A stretch of 64,000 nucleotides of DNA from Rubrivivax sp. (GCA_030681795.1 JAUXRG010000031.1:89547-153546); one strand, 5' to 3'; shown: positions 27,520 to 38,236, counted from the stretch's first letter. A program made the numbers and translations. The notes: generated from the letters alone by a model not told the origin.

Positions 27520-30285
27520 ATGACCCCCACCGCACCCTGTCCGTTACCGCAGCCCATGCGCCTGTCGGGCCTGGAGCCGGTGACCCTCGGCGAGGGCGCG
27601 CTCTTCGTCAATATCGGCGAGCGCACCAATGTGACCGGCTCGAAGGCCTTCGCCCGCATGATCCTCGAAGGCCGCTTCGAGGACGCACTGTCCGTGGCCC
27701 GCCAGCAGGTGGAAAACGGCGCCCAGGTCATCGACGTGAATATGGACGAGGCCATGCTCGACAGCGCCGCGGCGATGGAGCGCTTCCTCAAGCTCATCGC
27801 CGGCGAGCCCGAGATCGCGCGCGTGCCCATCATGATCGACAGCAGCAAGTGGAGCGTGATCGAGGCCGGGCTGAAGTGCGTCCAGGGCAAGGGCATCGTC
27901 AATTCGATCTCGCTGAAGGAAGGCGAGGCCGAGTTCAAGCGCCAGGCCACGCTGGTGCGCCGCTACGGCGCCGCCGCCGTGGTGATGGCCTTCGACGAAC
28001 AAGGCCAGGCCGACACCTACGAGCGCAAGATCCGCATCTGCGAGCGCGCCTACCGTGTGCTGGTGGACGAGGTCGGCTTCCCGGCCGAGGACATCGTCTT
28101 CGACCCCAATATCTTCGCCATCGCCACCGGCATCGAGGAGCACGACAACTATGCCGTGGACTTCATCGAAGCCACGCGCTGGATCAAGGCCCACCTGCCC
28201 GGCGCCAAGGTCTCGGGCGGCGTGAGCAACGTCTCCTTCAGCTTCCGCGGCAACGACCCGGTGCGCGAGGCGATCCACACCGTATTCCTGTACCACGCGA
28301 TCCAGGCCGGGCTGGACATGGGCATCGTCAACGCCGGCATGGTGGGCGTCTACGACGACCTCGACCCCGTGCTGCGCGAGCGCGTGGAAGACGTGGTGCT
28401 GAATCGCCCGCCACGGCTGGCCGTTGGCGAGCCTCCGAAGACGGCGGGCGAGCGCCTGATCGAGGTGGCCGAAAGCGCCAAGGGGCTGTCCAAGGACGAC
28501 AGCGCCAGGCTGGCCTGGCGCGCGGGCGATGTCGGTGAACGCCTGAGCCACGCCCTGGTGCACGGCATCACCGAGTTCATCACGCAGGATACCGAAGAGG
28601 CCTGGCAAGCCATCCAGGCCCAGGGCGGCCGGCCGTTGCACGTCATCGAAGGCCCGCTGATGGCCGGGATGAATATCGTCGGCGACCGCTTCGGCCAGGG
28701 CAAGATGTTCCTGCCGCAGGTGGTGAAGAGCGCGCGCGTGATGAAGCAGGCCGTGGCCCACCTGCTGCCCTATATCGAGGCCGAGAAGAAGGCCACCATG
28801 GACGCCGGCGGCGACGTCAAGCCCAAGGGCAAGATCGTCATCGCGACGGTCAAGGGCGACGTGCACGATATCGGCAAGAACATCGTCACCGTCGTGCTCC
28901 AGTGCAATAACTTCGAAGTCGTGAATATGGGCGTGATGGTCCCGTGCCAGGACATCCTGGCCAAGGCCAAGCTCGAAGGCGCCGACATCATCGGCCTGAG
29001 CGGCCTGATCACGCCCAGCTTGGAGGAGATGCAGCATGTGGCCGCCGAGATGCAGCGCGACGAATATTTCCGCGGCCGCGGCACGCCGCTGCTCATCGGC
29101 GGCGCCACCTGCAGCCGTGTGCACACGGCGGTGAAGATCGCGCCGCACTACGACGGCCCGGTGGTCTACGTGCCCGACGCCTCGCGCAGCGTGGGCGTGT
29201 GCTCGGACCTCATCTCCGACGAGCGCGCCGCGAAATATATCGGCGAGCTGCGCGCCGACTACGAACGGGTGCGCGAGCAGCATGCGAGCAAGAAGCTCAC
29301 GCCGCTGGTCACCCTGGCCGCGGCGCGCGCCAACAAGGCGGCCGTGGACTGGGCCGCTGATACACCCCCCCGGCCGCGCTTCATCGGCCGGCGCGTCTTC
29401 AAGAACTACGACCTGGCCGAACTTGCGGCGTCCATCGACTGGGCGCCGTTCTTCCAGACCTGGGACCTGGCCGGGCGCTTTCCGGAGATCCTGCGCGACG
29501 AGGTGGTGGGCAGCGAGGCGCAGCGTGTCTTCAGCGATGGCAAGCGCTTGTTGCAGCGCCTCATCGACGGCCGCTGGCTGCAGGCCAGCGGCGTGATCGC
29601 GCTGCTGCCGGCGAATACGGTGGACGACGACACCATCGAGATCTATACCGACGAGGCGCGCCGCGAACTGGCGCTGCGCTGGTGCCCGCTGCGTCTGCAG
29701 ACCGAGCGCCCGGTGGTCGAAGGCGTGAAGCGGCCGAACCGCAGCCTCGCGGACTTCATCGCGCCCAAGGGAGTGCGGGACGACTATATCGGCCTGTTCG
29801 CCGTGACCGCGGGGCTGGGCATTGAGAAGAGGGAAAAGCTGTTTGCCGCCGAACACGACGACTACAGCGCGATCATGCTCAAGGCCCTGGCCGACCGCCT
29901 GGCCGAGGCTTTCGCCGAGCGGCTGCACCAGCGCGTGCGCACCGAGCTCTGGGGCTACGCGGCGGGGGAATCGCTCTCCACCGAAGCGCTCATCGCCGAG
30001 AAATACCGCGGCATCCGCCCCGCGCCGGGCTACCCGGCCTGCCCCGACCACAGCGTCAAGCGAGACATGTTCCGCGTGCTGGCCGCCCAGGACATCGGCA
30101 TGGGCCTGACCGAGAGCCTGGCGATGACGCCCGCGGCCAGCGTCAGCGGCTTTTACCTGGCGCACCCGCAGGCCACTTATTTCAACGTCGGGCGCATCGG
30201 CGAAGACCAGCTCGCCGACTGGGCCGCGCGCACCGGCGTGGCACCCGAGCTGGCGCGTCGCCTGCTGGCGCCGGTGCTTCAGTGA
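27520..30285 (+). CDS. metH: Methionine synthase, cobalamin-dependent, folate/B12/AdoMet-binding part (split MetH)
   Basis: 921 residues from the ATG at 27520; an in-frame GTG at 27499 and ATG at 27556 are alternatives. It lacks the N-terminal homocysteine-binding domain of full MetH (about 1,230 residues) and begins directly at the pterin domain ([21 protein letters not shown]). Next are the cap and B12 domains with DVHDIG (His449 as lower cobalt ligand) and [11 protein letters not shown], then the reactivation domain with [12 protein letters not shown]. In many Betaproteobacteria the homocysteine half is a separate gene; it is not in this window upstream, where Uma2 lies. Methyl transfer from methyl-THF to homocysteine, controlled by the SAH riboswitch. 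The stop overlaps the rep start. Confidence 0.95.
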   Translation: MTPTAPCPLPQPMRLSGLEPVTLGEGALFVNIGERTNVTGSKAFARMILEGRFEDALSVARQQVENGAQVIDVNMDEAMLDSAAAMERFLKLIAGEPEIARVPIMIDSSKWSVIEAGLKCVQGKGIVNSISLKEGEAEFKRQATLVRRYGAAAVVMAFDEQGQADTYERKIRICERAYRVLVDEVGFPAEDIVFDPNIFAIATGIEEHDNYAVDFIEATRWIKAHLPGAKVSGGVSNVSFSFRGNDPVREAIHTVFLYHAIQAGLDMGIVNAGMVGVYDDLDPVLRERVEDVVLNRPPRLAVGEPPKTAGERLIEVAESAKGLSKDDSARLAWRAGDVGERLSHALVHGITEFITQDTEEAWQAIQAQGGRPLHVIEGPLMAGMNIVGDRFGQGKMFLPQVVKSARVMKQAVAHLLPYIEAEKKATMDAGGDVKPKGKIVIATVKGDVHDIGKNIVTVVLQCNNFEVVNMGVMVPCQDILAKAKLEGADIIGLSGLITPSLEEMQHVAAEMQRDEYFRGRGTPLLIGGATCSRVHTAVKIAPHYDGPVVYVPDASRSVGVCSDLISDERAAKYIGELRADYERVREQHASKKLTPLVTLAAARANKAAVDWAADTPPRPRFIGRRVFKNYDLAELAASIDWAPFFQTWDLAGRFPEILRDEVVGSEAQRVFSDGKRLLQRLIDGRWLQASGVIALLPANTVDDDTIEIYTDEARRELALRWCPLRLQTERPVVEGVKRPNRSLADFIAPKGVRDDYIGLFAVTAGLGIEKREKLFAAEHDDYSAIMLKALADRLAEAFAERLHQRVRTELWGYAAGESLSTEALIAEKYRGIRPAPGYPACPDHSVKRDMFRVLAAQDIGMGLTESLAMTPAASVSGFYLAHPQATYFNVGRIGEDQLADWAARTGVAPELARRLLAPVLQ

Positions 30286-32366
30286 GCGCGGCGCCGATCT
30301 CGCTCAACCGCGCCCAGGACGAAGCGGTCCACCATCTCAGCGGCCCCTGCCTGGTGCTGGCCGGCGCCGGCTCGGGCAAGACGCGCGTCATCGTGCACAA
30401 GATCGCGCGGCTGCTGCAGACGGGGCTGGAGCCCGGGCAGATCGCCGCCATCACCTTCACCAACAAGGCCGCGGCCGAGATGCGCGAGCGCACCAAGGCC
30501 CTGGTGGGCCCGCGGGCGGCGCGGGAACTGGCGATCAGCACCTTTCATTCGTTGGGCGTGCGCATGCTGCGCAGCGACGGCACCGCTGTGGGCCTGAAGG
30601 CGAACTTCAGCATCCTCGACAGCGACGATGTGCTGGGTGTGCTGCGCGACGCCGGCGGCTGCAGCGACAACGCGCTGGCCAAGCGCTGGCAATGGGCGAT
30701 CAGCCTGTGGAAGAACCAGGGGCTGGACGCCGCGGGGGCCGAGGCCGCGGCGGTGGACGAAGAAGAGCGCGTCGCCGCGCGCGTGATGCGGCGCTTCGAA
30801 GAGCGCCTGCAGGCCTACCAGGCGGTGGATTTCGACGACCTCATCGGGTTGCCGCTCAAGCTGCTGCAGCGCGATGAAGTGGCGCGGGCGAAGTGGCGCT
30901 CGCAGTTCCGGCACATCCTCGTCGACGAGTACCAGGACACCAACGCCGTGCAGTACGAGCTGCTCAAGGCGCTGGTCGGCGGGTCCGGGGCAGGCGGCGC
31001 CAGAGGCGCCGGGGGCCTCTTCACCGCGGTGGGCGACGACGACCAGAGCATCTACGGCTGGCGCGGCGCGACCATCGACAACCTGAAGCGCCTGCCGCAG
31101 GAATTCCCCGGGCTCAAGGTCATCGCGCTGGAACAGAACTACCGCAGCACGGCGCACATCCTGCGCGCCGCCAATGCGGTGATCTCCCACAACCCCAAGC
31201 TCTTCGAGAAGAAGCTCTGGAGCGAGCTCGGCGAAGGCGAGCCGGTGAAGCTCATCGACTGCGACAGCGAAGAGCACGAGGCCGAGCGCGCGGTGGCGCG
31301 CATCCAGGCGCTGCGCAGCGCCGATGGCCGCAACAAGCTGAGCGATTTCGCCGTGCTCTACCGCGCCAACCACCAGGCCCGCGCCTTCGAGCAAAAACTG
31401 CGCGGTGCGCAGATCCCGTACAAGGTGTCGGGCGGGCAGAGCTATTTCGACCGCGCCGAGATCAAGGACCTCTGCGCATGGCTGCGCCTGCTGGTGAACC
31501 AAGACGACGACCCGGCCTTCCTGCGCGCCGTGACCACGCCCAAGCGGGGCATCGGCCACCAGACGCTGGGGGCCCTGGGCGAGTTCGCTTCGAAGTGGAA
31601 GATCAGTCTCTTCGAAGCGCTGTTTTCACCCAGCCTGGGTGCCGCGCTCAAGGGCCGGGCCATCGAGTCGCTGCACGAATTCGGCCGCGGCGTAAACGAC
31701 CTGCAACACCGCGCGGCCCACACCCGCGGGGCCGAAGACGCCAAGGCGCTGCTGCTGGGCTGGCTCAAGGATATCGGCTACGAGCAGCACCTGCACGACG
31801 GGGAAGATAGCGAAAAGCTCGCCGCCGCGCGCTGGACGAATGTGCTCGACTTCGTGGACTGGATCGCCAAGCGCTGCGGCGGCGCCCGGGGCCCCGATGC
31901 AGGCACCTTCGAGACTGAAACCCAGACCGTGCTGCAGGTGGCGCAGACCATCGCCGTGATCATCAGCCTGGCCGACCGCGCCGACGATCAGGACGTGGTG
32001 ACCCTGTCCACCCTGCACGCGGCCAAGGGCCTGGAGTGGCCGCACGTCTTCCTGGCGGGCGTCAACGAAGGGCTGCTGCCGTTTCTGAGTTCTGGCAGTG
32101 GTGACTACGAGATGACCGCCGAGCGCCTGGAAGAAGAGCGCCGCCTGATGTACGTGGGCATCACCCGCGCGCGCAGCACGCTGGCCGTGAGCACGCTGCG
32201 CCGGCGCAAGAAGGGCCGCGATACGGTGGTGGGCGTGCCCAGTCGCTTCATCAAGGAGATGAAGCTCGGCGAGGGCGTGGCCAAGGAAGACCCGCGCGAG
32301 CGGCTGAAGAAGCTGCGCGACGCGATGGCCGCGAAGGCGGCCGCGGCGGCGCCGCCCGCGAGCTGA
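30282..32366 (+). CDS. rep: ATP-dependent DNA helicase, UvrD/Rep family
   Basis: 694 residues from a GTG that overlaps the metH stop (GTGA). Superfamily 1A 3'-5' helicase: Q-motif LNRAQDEAV, Walker [20 protein letters not shown] (Ia), [18 protein letters not shown] (II), [14 protein letters not shown] (III), LEQNYRST (IV), [20 protein letters not shown] (V) and [12 protein letters not shown] (VI). Length and the compact C-terminus fit Rep better than UvrD. It helps restart or clear replication forks. Transcription from the metH riboswitch promoter would also drive it, an unexpected link of a repair helicase to methyl-cycle status; an internal promoter cannot be excluded. Confidence 0.92.
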   Translation: MSAAPISLNRAQDEAVHHLSGPCLVLAGAGSGKTRVIVHKIARLLQTGLEPGQIAAITFTNKAAAEMRERTKALVGPRAARELAISTFHSLGVRMLRSDGTAVGLKANFSILDSDDVLGVLRDAGGCSDNALAKRWQWAISLWKNQGLDAAGAEAAAVDEEERVAARVMRRFEERLQAYQAVDFDDLIGLPLKLLQRDEVARAKWRSQFRHILVDEYQDTNAVQYELLKALVGGSGAGGARGAGGLFTAVGDDDQSIYGWRGATIDNLKRLPQEFPGLKVIALEQNYRSTAHILRAANAVISHNPKLFEKKLWSELGEGEPVKLIDCDSEEHEAERAVARIQALRSADGRNKLSDFAVLYRANHQARAFEQKLRGAQIPYKVSGGQSYFDRAEIKDLCAWLRLLVNQDDDPAFLRAVTTPKRGIGHQTLGALGEFASKWKISLFEALFSPSLGAALKGRAIESLHEFGRGVNDLQHRAAHTRGAEDAKALLLGWLKDIGYEQHLHDGEDSEKLAAARWTNVLDFVDWIAKRCGGARGPDAGTFETETQTVLQVAQTIAVIISLADRADDQDVVTLSTLHAAKGLEWPHVFLAGVNEGLLPFLSSGSGDYEMTAERLEEERRLMYVGITRARSTLAVSTLRRRKKGRDTVVGVPSRFIKEMKLGEGVAKEDPRERLKKLRDAMAAKAAAAAPPAS

Positions 32367-32426
32367 CGCCGCGTCCCCCGGAGACGACCAATCCGTGCAG
32401 GCTGCGGGCGAGCAGCGCCCGTGGGT

Positions 32427-32642
32427 TCATGCTTGAACTCCCTTGATGGTTGGGCGCCGCAGGGCGGCCAGGACGCCCAGGCCCAGGAGGGCGAGCAGCG
32501 CGCCGACGGGTTCAGGGACGGCATGGACTTGAGTGTCGAACGCCCACAGGTCGCTGCGTTGAGTGCCATCCACCTGGATGAGGGCCGTGGCGGCCTGGCC
32601 GACGGGGGCGTTGCCGTCAATGGCGGATCGGAGGGGGTTCAT
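32427..32642 (-). pseudogene. PEP-CTERM-tailed protein remnant
   Basis: A 71-residue frame from the ATG at 32642. The C-terminus has the PEP-CTERM sorting signal: VPEPVGALLALLGLGVLAALRRP, that is PEP, a hydrophobic span and a basic end. There is no signal peptide and only about 45 residues before the tail, so this is probably the 3' end of a decayed exosortase-sorted protein. It could instead be a real minimal gene. It implies an exosortase/PEP-CTERM system in this genome. The 150 bp beyond it towards 32790 holds no other gene. Confidence 0.6.
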
Positions 32643-32790
32643 GGCGTCCTTCGGCAAGGGGCTGCGGGCGTCGGGGTCGCCGGCCGGCCGCCGCGCGCTG
32701 CCCTTCGCCCCTCACCCTGCCAATGGCCGAAGCAAGGGCCGACCTATCACGCCCCAGGGTTTGTCCCAGGCTTGGGGCCTGGAAGCGGCT

Positions 32791-35562
32791 TCAGGAGCGG
32801 GCCAGGCGCAGGGCCAGCCGATCGCCGCGCTGGCGCAGCGGCGAGGGCAGCGCGTGGGTGGCCAATGCCGGCTTGACAGACGCCAGCGTGGCGCGTGCCG
32901 CGTGGAGGTCGCCCGCAGCCGCCTGCGCCTCGGCCACCTCCAGCCGCAGGCGCTGCAGGCCGGGGTGGGCCGGGCCCACCGTGCGAGTGGCCAGCGCCAG
33001 CGCCTCCTGCTGCTTGCGCAGCGCCTGCGCGCCCTGGTGGCGCGCATGAGCCAGCAGCGCCTGGGCGCGCCACAAGGCGACGCGCCGCATGGGGCTCAAG
33101 GCCGCTTCCCGGCTCGCGGGCTCGATCAGGAAGCGCTCGGCCGCGCCGGCGTCGCCACTGGCCAGCCACCCTTCGGCCAGCGCGATGCGCGAGTCCACGC
33201 GGTCGGGGTGGCCGGCAGGCAGCCTGGCCTGGCGGGCGGCGTCGGACTGCTCCAGCCACGGCCGCGCTTCGGCCAGCCTTGCGGCGCGCAATAGCCAGCG
33301 CCCCAGGTTGTGATGGGCTCGCGCCAGGGTCAGGTCGCCCGCGGGCAGCAGGGCCTGGCGAATGGCCAGTGACTCGCGGTAGGCGGCTTCGGCGGCGGGG
33401 TCGCCGGCGTCTTCCAGCGCGGTGGCCAGGTTGTTGAGGTGGATGGCCGTCTCGGTGGAGGAGTGGCCCGAGACGTCCTCGTCGATCGCCAGGGCCTCGC
33501 GGTAAGTGGCGATGGCCTGCCCGGTGCGGCCGGCGTCCTGCATCACGCTGGCGAGTTCGTTCAGGGCGTGCGAGACCTTGCTGTTGCGGGGCCCATGCAG
33601 CGCGCGGCGCTGGGCCACCAGCTCCACGAGCAGGGCCTGGGCCTCGTCGCGGCGGTGTTGCTGGGCCAGCACGGCGGCCAGCAGGCCGAGCGTATTCAGC
33701 ACCGAAGGGTGTTTGCCGCCCAGCCAGCGGGTCTTCAGTGCCAGCGCGCGGCGGTACTGGGCTTCGGCCTGCGGCAGGTGGCCCGCGCGCCCATGCATGA
33801 GCGCCAGGTTGTGCAGGGTGGAGGCGAGGGCCAGCGGCGCTTCGGCCTCGTGCGCCTGGCGGATCGCCAGCGCGCGCTCGAGCATCGCTGCGCCTTCGTC
33901 GAAGGCGCCGTTGACGGTCAGCACCCAGCCCAGGGTGTCCAGCGAATCGGCCATCTCGGGCGAATCGGCATGCGCATGCGCCTGGCGCAGGGCCAGCGAC
34001 TCGCGCGCCGGCGCCACCGCACGCGCCGCCTGGTAGTCGTTGGCCAGCGCGTTGGCCAGCCGGCTCAGCGCGGCGGCCTCGCGCAGCGGCCGGCGCGGGG
34101 TCTGGGCCCTTTCGAGCGCCACGGCCTGCTCGTAGAGCTCCACGGCGGTGCGCGGGCGGCCGATATTTTCGTAGACCTTGCCGAGCACGAACTTCATCGC
34201 CGCCTGCACGGCGCCCTGGCCCTTGAGGTCGGCGTCGATGCGTTCGCGGCCCTTGTCCACCAGCGCGGCCGCGCTGAGGTCCTGGCGGGCGGCGATATTC
34301 GGGTCGGCGCCTTCGAAGAGCGAGACCATGAAGTCGCTCACCTGGCGCGTGGTGGCGGCCTCCTGCCGCGCCAGCGCCTCGGCCAGCAGGGCGCGGTCGC
34401 GCTCCTGCACCAGGCGCAGCATGAAGGCGGTGCTGAGCACCAGCACGCCGCTGCCGGCCAGCACCCAGGGCCAGCGCCGGCGCACGAACTTGCGCGCCAG
34501 GTAGGCGCCGCGGCGCGGCAGCGCGGCCAGCGGCTGGTGGGCGCGAAAGCGCCGCATGTCGCCCCGCAGTGCCGCTGCCGTGAGGTAGCGCTGCTCGGGG
34601 TCGGTGGCGGTGGCCTTGGCGACGATGGCGCGCCACTCGTCGGCTCGCGGCGCGCTCGGCGTGCAGCCGGCCAGCAGCTCCCCCAGCGTGCGGCCCAGGC
34701 TGAAGATGTCGCTGGCGCTGCGGGCGGGTTGGCCGGCCAGCTGTTCGGGGCTGGCGTACTGGGGCGTCAGCGCCAGCGCCTCGACGCCCTGCCGGCCTTG
34801 CAGCTGGGCGATGCCGAAGTCCAGCAGCATGGCGCGGCCGTCGCTGCCGACGATGATGTTGCCGGGCTTGATATCGCAGTGCACGACGAGCTGGCGGTGG
34901 GCGTAGTCCACGGCCTCGCAGACCTGGGCGAAGAGCTCCAGCACGGCCTCCACGGGCAGCGCCTTGTCGAGGCAGTACCGGTCGATGCGCTGGCCCTCGA
35001 TGTACTCCATCACCAGGTAGGGCCGGCCCAGCGGCGTGGTGCCGCCGTCGATCAGGCGGGCGATGTGCGGGTGGCTGAGGTGGGCCAGGATCTGCCGCTC
35101 GGCCGCCAGCGCCGCCAGCGCGGCCTCGCTGGACAGGCCCAGCAGCAGCTTCACTGCGGCGCGTTGCTGGTAGTGCCCGTCGCTGCGTTCGGCCAGGTAG
35201 ACGCGGCCCATGCCGCCGCGGCCCAGCTCGGAGAGCAGCGTCCAGGCGCCGAGGCGGTCACCGGGCGCCAGCTCGTTGGCCGCGGCGCTGGCCAGCATGC
35301 CCGAGACCGGTGCCGAGAAGCGCGTCGTGGCCGCCTCGCTGTGGCCGAGCAGCGCCAGCACACGCGCGGCGAGGGCCGGCCCGATGTTCAGCTCGGCCAG
35401 GCGGGCACGCCGGGCGGCCTCGTCGGGCAGCTCGCCCAGCTCGCTGAACAGCGCCTTGGCTTGGGCGTAGTCGGGGTCGGTGCCGGCTTGGGCGGCATCC
35501 GCAGCCGACTCCTCGCGCAGCAGGCCGGCGGGCGCGTCGGTCGGTCGCTGAGGCTCGCCCAT
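32791..35562 (-). CDS. Membrane-anchored Ser/Thr protein kinase with TPR repeats
   Basis: 923 residues. N-terminal region of ~100 residues, then a Hanks-type kinase: glycine loop GRGGMG (114-119), Lys138, catalytic HCDIKPGNI (Asp230) and DFG (248-250), followed by YASPEQ. The usual HRD is HCD, so the Arg that reads activation-loop phosphorylation is missing (non-RD type). A single membrane span lies at about 363-385, and the remainder (about 390-920) is a run of tetratricopeptide repeats, probably periplasmic. It follows the sigma-factor gene after 16 bp. Sigma-plus-kinase-TPR pairs are typical of the TIGR02999 sigma-factor group. Confidence 0.9.
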   Translation of the reverse strand: MGEPQRPTDAPAGLLREESAADAAQAGTDPDYAQAKALFSELGELPDEAARRARLAELNIGPALAARVLALLGHSEAATTRFSAPVSGMLASAAANELAPGDRLGAWTLLSELGRGGMGRVYLAERSDGHYQQRAAVKLLLGLSSEAALAALAAERQILAHLSHPHIARLIDGGTTPLGRPYLVMEYIEGQRIDRYCLDKALPVEAVLELFAQVCEAVDYAHRQLVVHCDIKPGNIIVGSDGRAMLLDFGIAQLQGRQGVEALALTPQYASPEQLAGQPARSASDIFSLGRTLGELLAGCTPSAPRADEWRAIVAKATATDPEQRYLTAAALRGDMRRFRAHQPLAALPRRGAYLARKFVRRRWPWVLAGSGVLVLSTAFMLRLVQERDRALLAEALARQEAATTRQVSDFMVSLFEGADPNIAARQDLSAAALVDKGRERIDADLKGQGAVQAAMKFVLGKVYENIGRPRTAVELYEQAVALERAQTPRRPLREAAALSRLANALANDYQAARAVAPARESLALRQAHAHADSPEMADSLDTLGWVLTVNGAFDEGAAMLERALAIRQAHEAEAPLALASTLHNLALMHGRAGHLPQAEAQYRRALALKTRWLGGKHPSVLNTLGLLAAVLAQQHRRDEAQALLVELVAQRRALHGPRNSKVSHALNELASVMQDAGRTGQAIATYREALAIDEDVSGHSSTETAIHLNNLATALEDAGDPAAEAAYRESLAIRQALLPAGDLTLARAHHNLGRWLLRAARLAEARPWLEQSDAARQARLPAGHPDRVDSRIALAEGWLASGDAGAAERFLIEPASREAALSPMRRVALWRAQALLAHARHQGAQALRKQQEALALATRTVGPAHPGLQRLRLEVAEAQAAAGDLHAARATLASVKPALATHALPSPLRQRGDRLALRLARS

Positions 35563-35578
35563 GGGTCGTGGCGACGGC

Positions 35579-36175
35579 TCAGGCTTCCAGCTCGCGGCCG
35601 AGCCGCTCGACGAGCCAGGCGCGGGCGAAGCGCAGCTCGCGGTCCACCGTGGGGACGGACAGGCCCAGCACCTCGGCGATGTCGGCGCGCTGCAGCCCGG
35701 CGAAATAGGTCATCTCCAGCACCTGCGCCGCACGTGGGTCGTGGCGCGCCAGGCGCGTGAGCAGGGCGTCCAGCGTCAGCAGGTCGGCGGCCATCGATTC
35801 CTCGCCCAGCGCGGAAGAGGTCAGCGTCAGCCGCACGCGGTCGCCGCCGCGCTTGTCGGCCAGCCGCGCGCGCGCGTGCTCGCGCAGCACGCTGCGCATG
35901 GTGAGCGAAACGGTGGCGAAGAAGTGGGCACGGTTGGCCCAGTCCACCGGCGACTCCATCAGCCGCAGCAACGCCGCGTTGACGACATCGCCCTGGCTCA
36001 GCGAGGCCGCGTCGTGCCCGCGCAGGCGCGAACCCGCCATGCGCATGAACTCGCCCTGCATGGCGGCCACCACGCGGCCGAAGGCGTCGCCGTCGCCGCG
36101 CCGCCAGGCGTGCAGCAGCACGGTCATGGCCTGGAGCGTGTCGCCCGGCGCGGGCAGCGGCGGTGGGTTTTTCAT
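35579..36175 (-). CDS. ECF-like RNA polymerase sigma factor (TIGR02999 type)
   Basis: 198 residues. Region 2 is MTVLLHAWRRGDGDAFGRVVAAMQGEFMRMAGSRLRG and region 4 VLEMTYFAGLQRADIAEVLGLSVPTVDRELRFARAWL, the latter a clear helix-turn-helix for the -35 element. The intervening AHFFATVSLTMRSVLREHARARLADKRGG segment is characteristic of the ECF family with no anti-sigma factor but a partner Ser/Thr kinase. The kinase gene lies directly downstream, so phosphorylation may control sigma activity or its regulon. Genes under its control cannot be read from the window. Confidence 0.9.
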   Translation of the reverse strand: MKNPPPLPAPGDTLQAMTVLLHAWRRGDGDAFGRVVAAMQGEFMRMAGSRLRGHDAASLSQGDVVNAALLRLMESPVDWANRAHFFATVSLTMRSVLREHARARLADKRGGDRVRLTLTSSALGEESMAADLLTLDALLTRLARHDPRAAQVLEMTYFAGLQRADIAEVLGLSVPTVDRELRFARAWLVERLGRELEA

Positions 36176-36285
36176 CGTCGGCGCTCCGTGAGCGGAATGC
36201 GGCGGATTGTCGCGGCTTCACGGGGGGGCGGTGCTGCGCGCATTTCCGGATGCATTTGCCGAAACCGGCCACCGACACTCCGGGC

Positions 36286-36951
36286 ATGAACCTCCTCTTG
36301 CCGGCCCTCGTGGCCAGTGCGGCGCTGGCCGTGGCCGCCGCGCCCTGGGCGCTGGACCTGCCGCTGCTGGCCTTCGTCTTCAAGCCGCTGGCCACGCTGA
36401 TCGTCGTGGCGCGCGCCTGGGGCCGCGGGCACGACCTGCCGTGGGCGCGGCGCTGGGTATTGGCAGGCCTGTGGTGCTCGCTCGCGGGCGACGTTTTTCT
36501 GCTCTGGCCGCAGCAGGGTTTCCTGCCCGGGCTGCTGAGCTTTCTGCTGGCCCACCTGGCCTACTTGGTGGCGTTCACGCGCGTGCAGCGCCTGGCCGCG
36601 CGGCCGCTGGCCTTCGCCGCCTATGCCTTGGTGGCCGGGGCCATCCTGTGGCGCTTGTGGCCCGGCGTGCCCTCGGCCCTGCAAGTGCCGGTGGTGGCGT
36701 ATGTGCTGTGCCTGGCCTCGATGGCCGCGCAAGCGGCCGTGCTGTGGCTGGCTGGCGCACCGCGCGGGCGAGTGCTGGCGCTGGGCGGGCTGCTCTTCAT
36801 GGTCTCGGACGCCTTGCTGGCCACCGACAAGTTCGCCGCGCCGCTGCCGCTGGCCGGCCTGTGGGTGCTGGGCAGCTATTGGGCCGCGCAGTGGTGCATC
36901 GCCTCGTGGCTGGCAGCCGTCAACCCGGATTCAACCAAGCGGTCGGATTGA
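36286..36951 (+). CDS. YhhN-family membrane protein (putative lysoplasmalogenase)
   Basis: 221 residues from the ATG at 36286, mostly membrane: seven or eight predicted spans. Characteristic YhhN positions: FVFKPLATLIVVARAW, then WCSLAGDVFLLWP (Asp in span 3) and GGLLFMVSDALLATDKF (Asp in the sixth span). Members in animals (TMEM86) hydrolyse lysoplasmalogen vinyl-ether bonds; the bacterial role is not settled. It is divergent from the sigma factor with 110 bp between, which includes a G-rich stretch and no clear operator. Confidence 0.85.
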   Translation: MNLLLPALVASAALAVAAAPWALDLPLLAFVFKPLATLIVVARAWGRGHDLPWARRWVLAGLWCSLAGDVFLLWPQQGFLPGLLSFLLAHLAYLVAFTRVQRLAARPLAFAAYALVAGAILWRLWPGVPSALQVPVVAYVLCLASMAAQAAVLWLAGAPRGRVLALGGLLFMVSDALLATDKFAAPLPLAGLWVLGSYWAAQWCIASWLAAVNPDSTKRSD

Positions 36952-37323
36952 CTCTTGTGCTTGGCCACGCGCGGGGCATCCGGGCTTGTGGTCTTGCCGC
37001 TTGAGACCTCTTCACACCGCGTCGAGCCTGCGAGCCGGGGCTCGGTGCGGCGGGCGAAGTCGAAGCGGCGCTGGCTGGGGTCTGAACTGGCAAAGTACAT
37101 GGCAACAGGCCGGGCGGGCGGCCTTCCGGGGTGGTGGGTCTCGAAGCGCGGGACGTGCCTGCCGGGGTGCAAAGCAGCCCGACTGGACGTGCAGCGAAAG
37201 CTAACCCATCGCGGTGTCAATTGCAGTGACCTGCGGTGCACTTGTGCGAGCAGATGCTTCAGAGGCCCCGGGGGGGCGAGTGCCGCCGCCGTGGAATCCG
37301 TCACGACGGCCGGGCGGCGCAAT
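36952..37323. other. 372-bp convergent gap without a recognisable gene
   Basis: Between the convergent YhhN gene and the LytTR regulator. Open frames cross it on both strands but their composition (Arg/Pro/Ser-rich) is unlike the neighbours and no family is recognised. GC content falls in the 37185-37260 part. Possibly a decayed gene or mobile-element remnant; no terminal repeats or target duplications were found. Confidence 0.4.
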
Positions 37324-38196
37324 TCACATGCCCTTGAACAGCCCCGTATAGCTGCGGCTGACCTCGAGCTTTTCGGGGTGGCCCTTGACGCTGACGATCT
37401 GGCGCCCGCGGAAGTCGCGCGTGACGCCGGCGATGGCCTTTACGTTGACCAGTGTGCTGCGGTGGATCTGCCAGAACTTGTGCGGGTCGATCTCGTCGAC
37501 CAGCTCCTTGATGGGCTTGCGGATCAGGGCCTCGACCTGCGCCGTCTGCACGCGCGTGTATTTCTCGTCGCTGATGAAGAACAGCACCTCGTCGACCGGG
37601 ATCATCTGGATGGCCTGGCCCACCGTGGCCTGGATCCATTGCAGGTAGGCCGGTGCGCCGCCGGGGTTCAGGCGCGCCGAGAGCCGGTGCAGCAGCTGCT
37701 GCAGGTGCGGCGCGGGCGGGGCGTCGCCCGCGGCCGCATCGCCCGCCCGCGCCGCCAGGCGCTTCTTGATGCGCTGCACGGTGAGCGCCAGGCGCTCGCG
37801 CTCGGCGGGCTTGAGCACGTAGTCGGCCACGCCCTGCTCGAAGGCCTCCACCGCGTACTGGTCGTAGGCGGTGATGAAGACGATCTCGGGCAGCAGCTCG
37901 GCGTCGGGGGAGTCGTCGCCCTCGCGCGGCGCCAGTTGGGCGATCTGCCGCGCGGCGTCCACGCCGGTCAACCCCGGCATGCGGATATCGAGGAAGACGA
38001 CCTCGGGCCGGTGCTCGGCAACCATCGCCACGGCTTCCAGGCCATTCTTCGCCTCGGCCACGATCTGCAGCTCGGGCCAGACCTCGGCCAGGCGGGCGCG
38101 CAGCTGCTCGCGCATCAGGCGTTCGTCGTCGGCGAGCACGGCCCGCGGTGCGGGGGTGGTTTGGGTATCCGCGGCGCCTGGCGATGAGGTATTCAT
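37324..38196 (-). CDS. LytTR-family response regulator
   Basis: 290 residues. Receiver domain at about 18-140: AVLADDERLMREQL, phospho-acceptor in VVFLDIRMPGL, FITAYDQYAVEAF and the conserved Lys in YVLKPAERERL. After a linker (Ala/Gly/Pro-rich, about 150-175) comes the LytTR DNA-binding domain (IPVDEVLFFISDEKYTRVQT ... FWQIHRSTLVNVKAI ... VSRSYTGLFKGM). It is the partner of the histidine kinase 40 bp upstream. Regulators of this type often control exopolysaccharide, autolysis or peptide-sensing genes; the target is unknown here. Confidence 0.92.
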   Translation of the reverse strand: MNTSSPGAADTQTTPAPRAVLADDERLMREQLRARLAEVWPELQIVAEAKNGLEAVAMVAEHRPEVVFLDIRMPGLTGVDAARQIAQLAPREGDDSPDAELLPEIVFITAYDQYAVEAFEQGVADYVLKPAERERLALTVQRIKKRLAARAGDAAAGDAPPAPHLQQLLHRLSARLNPGGAPAYLQWIQATVGQAIQMIPVDEVLFFISDEKYTRVQTAQVEALIRKPIKELVDEIDPHKFWQIHRSTLVNVKAIAGVTRDFRGRQIVSVKGHPEKLEVSRSYTGLFKGM

Positions 38197-38236
38197 CCGC
38201 GCATCCTAGCGGGGGCGGCGAATTGCGGCGAGCCGC

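Noticed and set aside
32766..32782. Small hairpin after the kinase stop as a terminator
   Set aside because: Only a 6-bp stem and no U-run on either strand.
37180..37260. Integron attC-like inverted element in the gap before the LytTR gene
   Set aside because: No matching GTTRRRY/RYYYAAC core pair with the needed symmetry was found.
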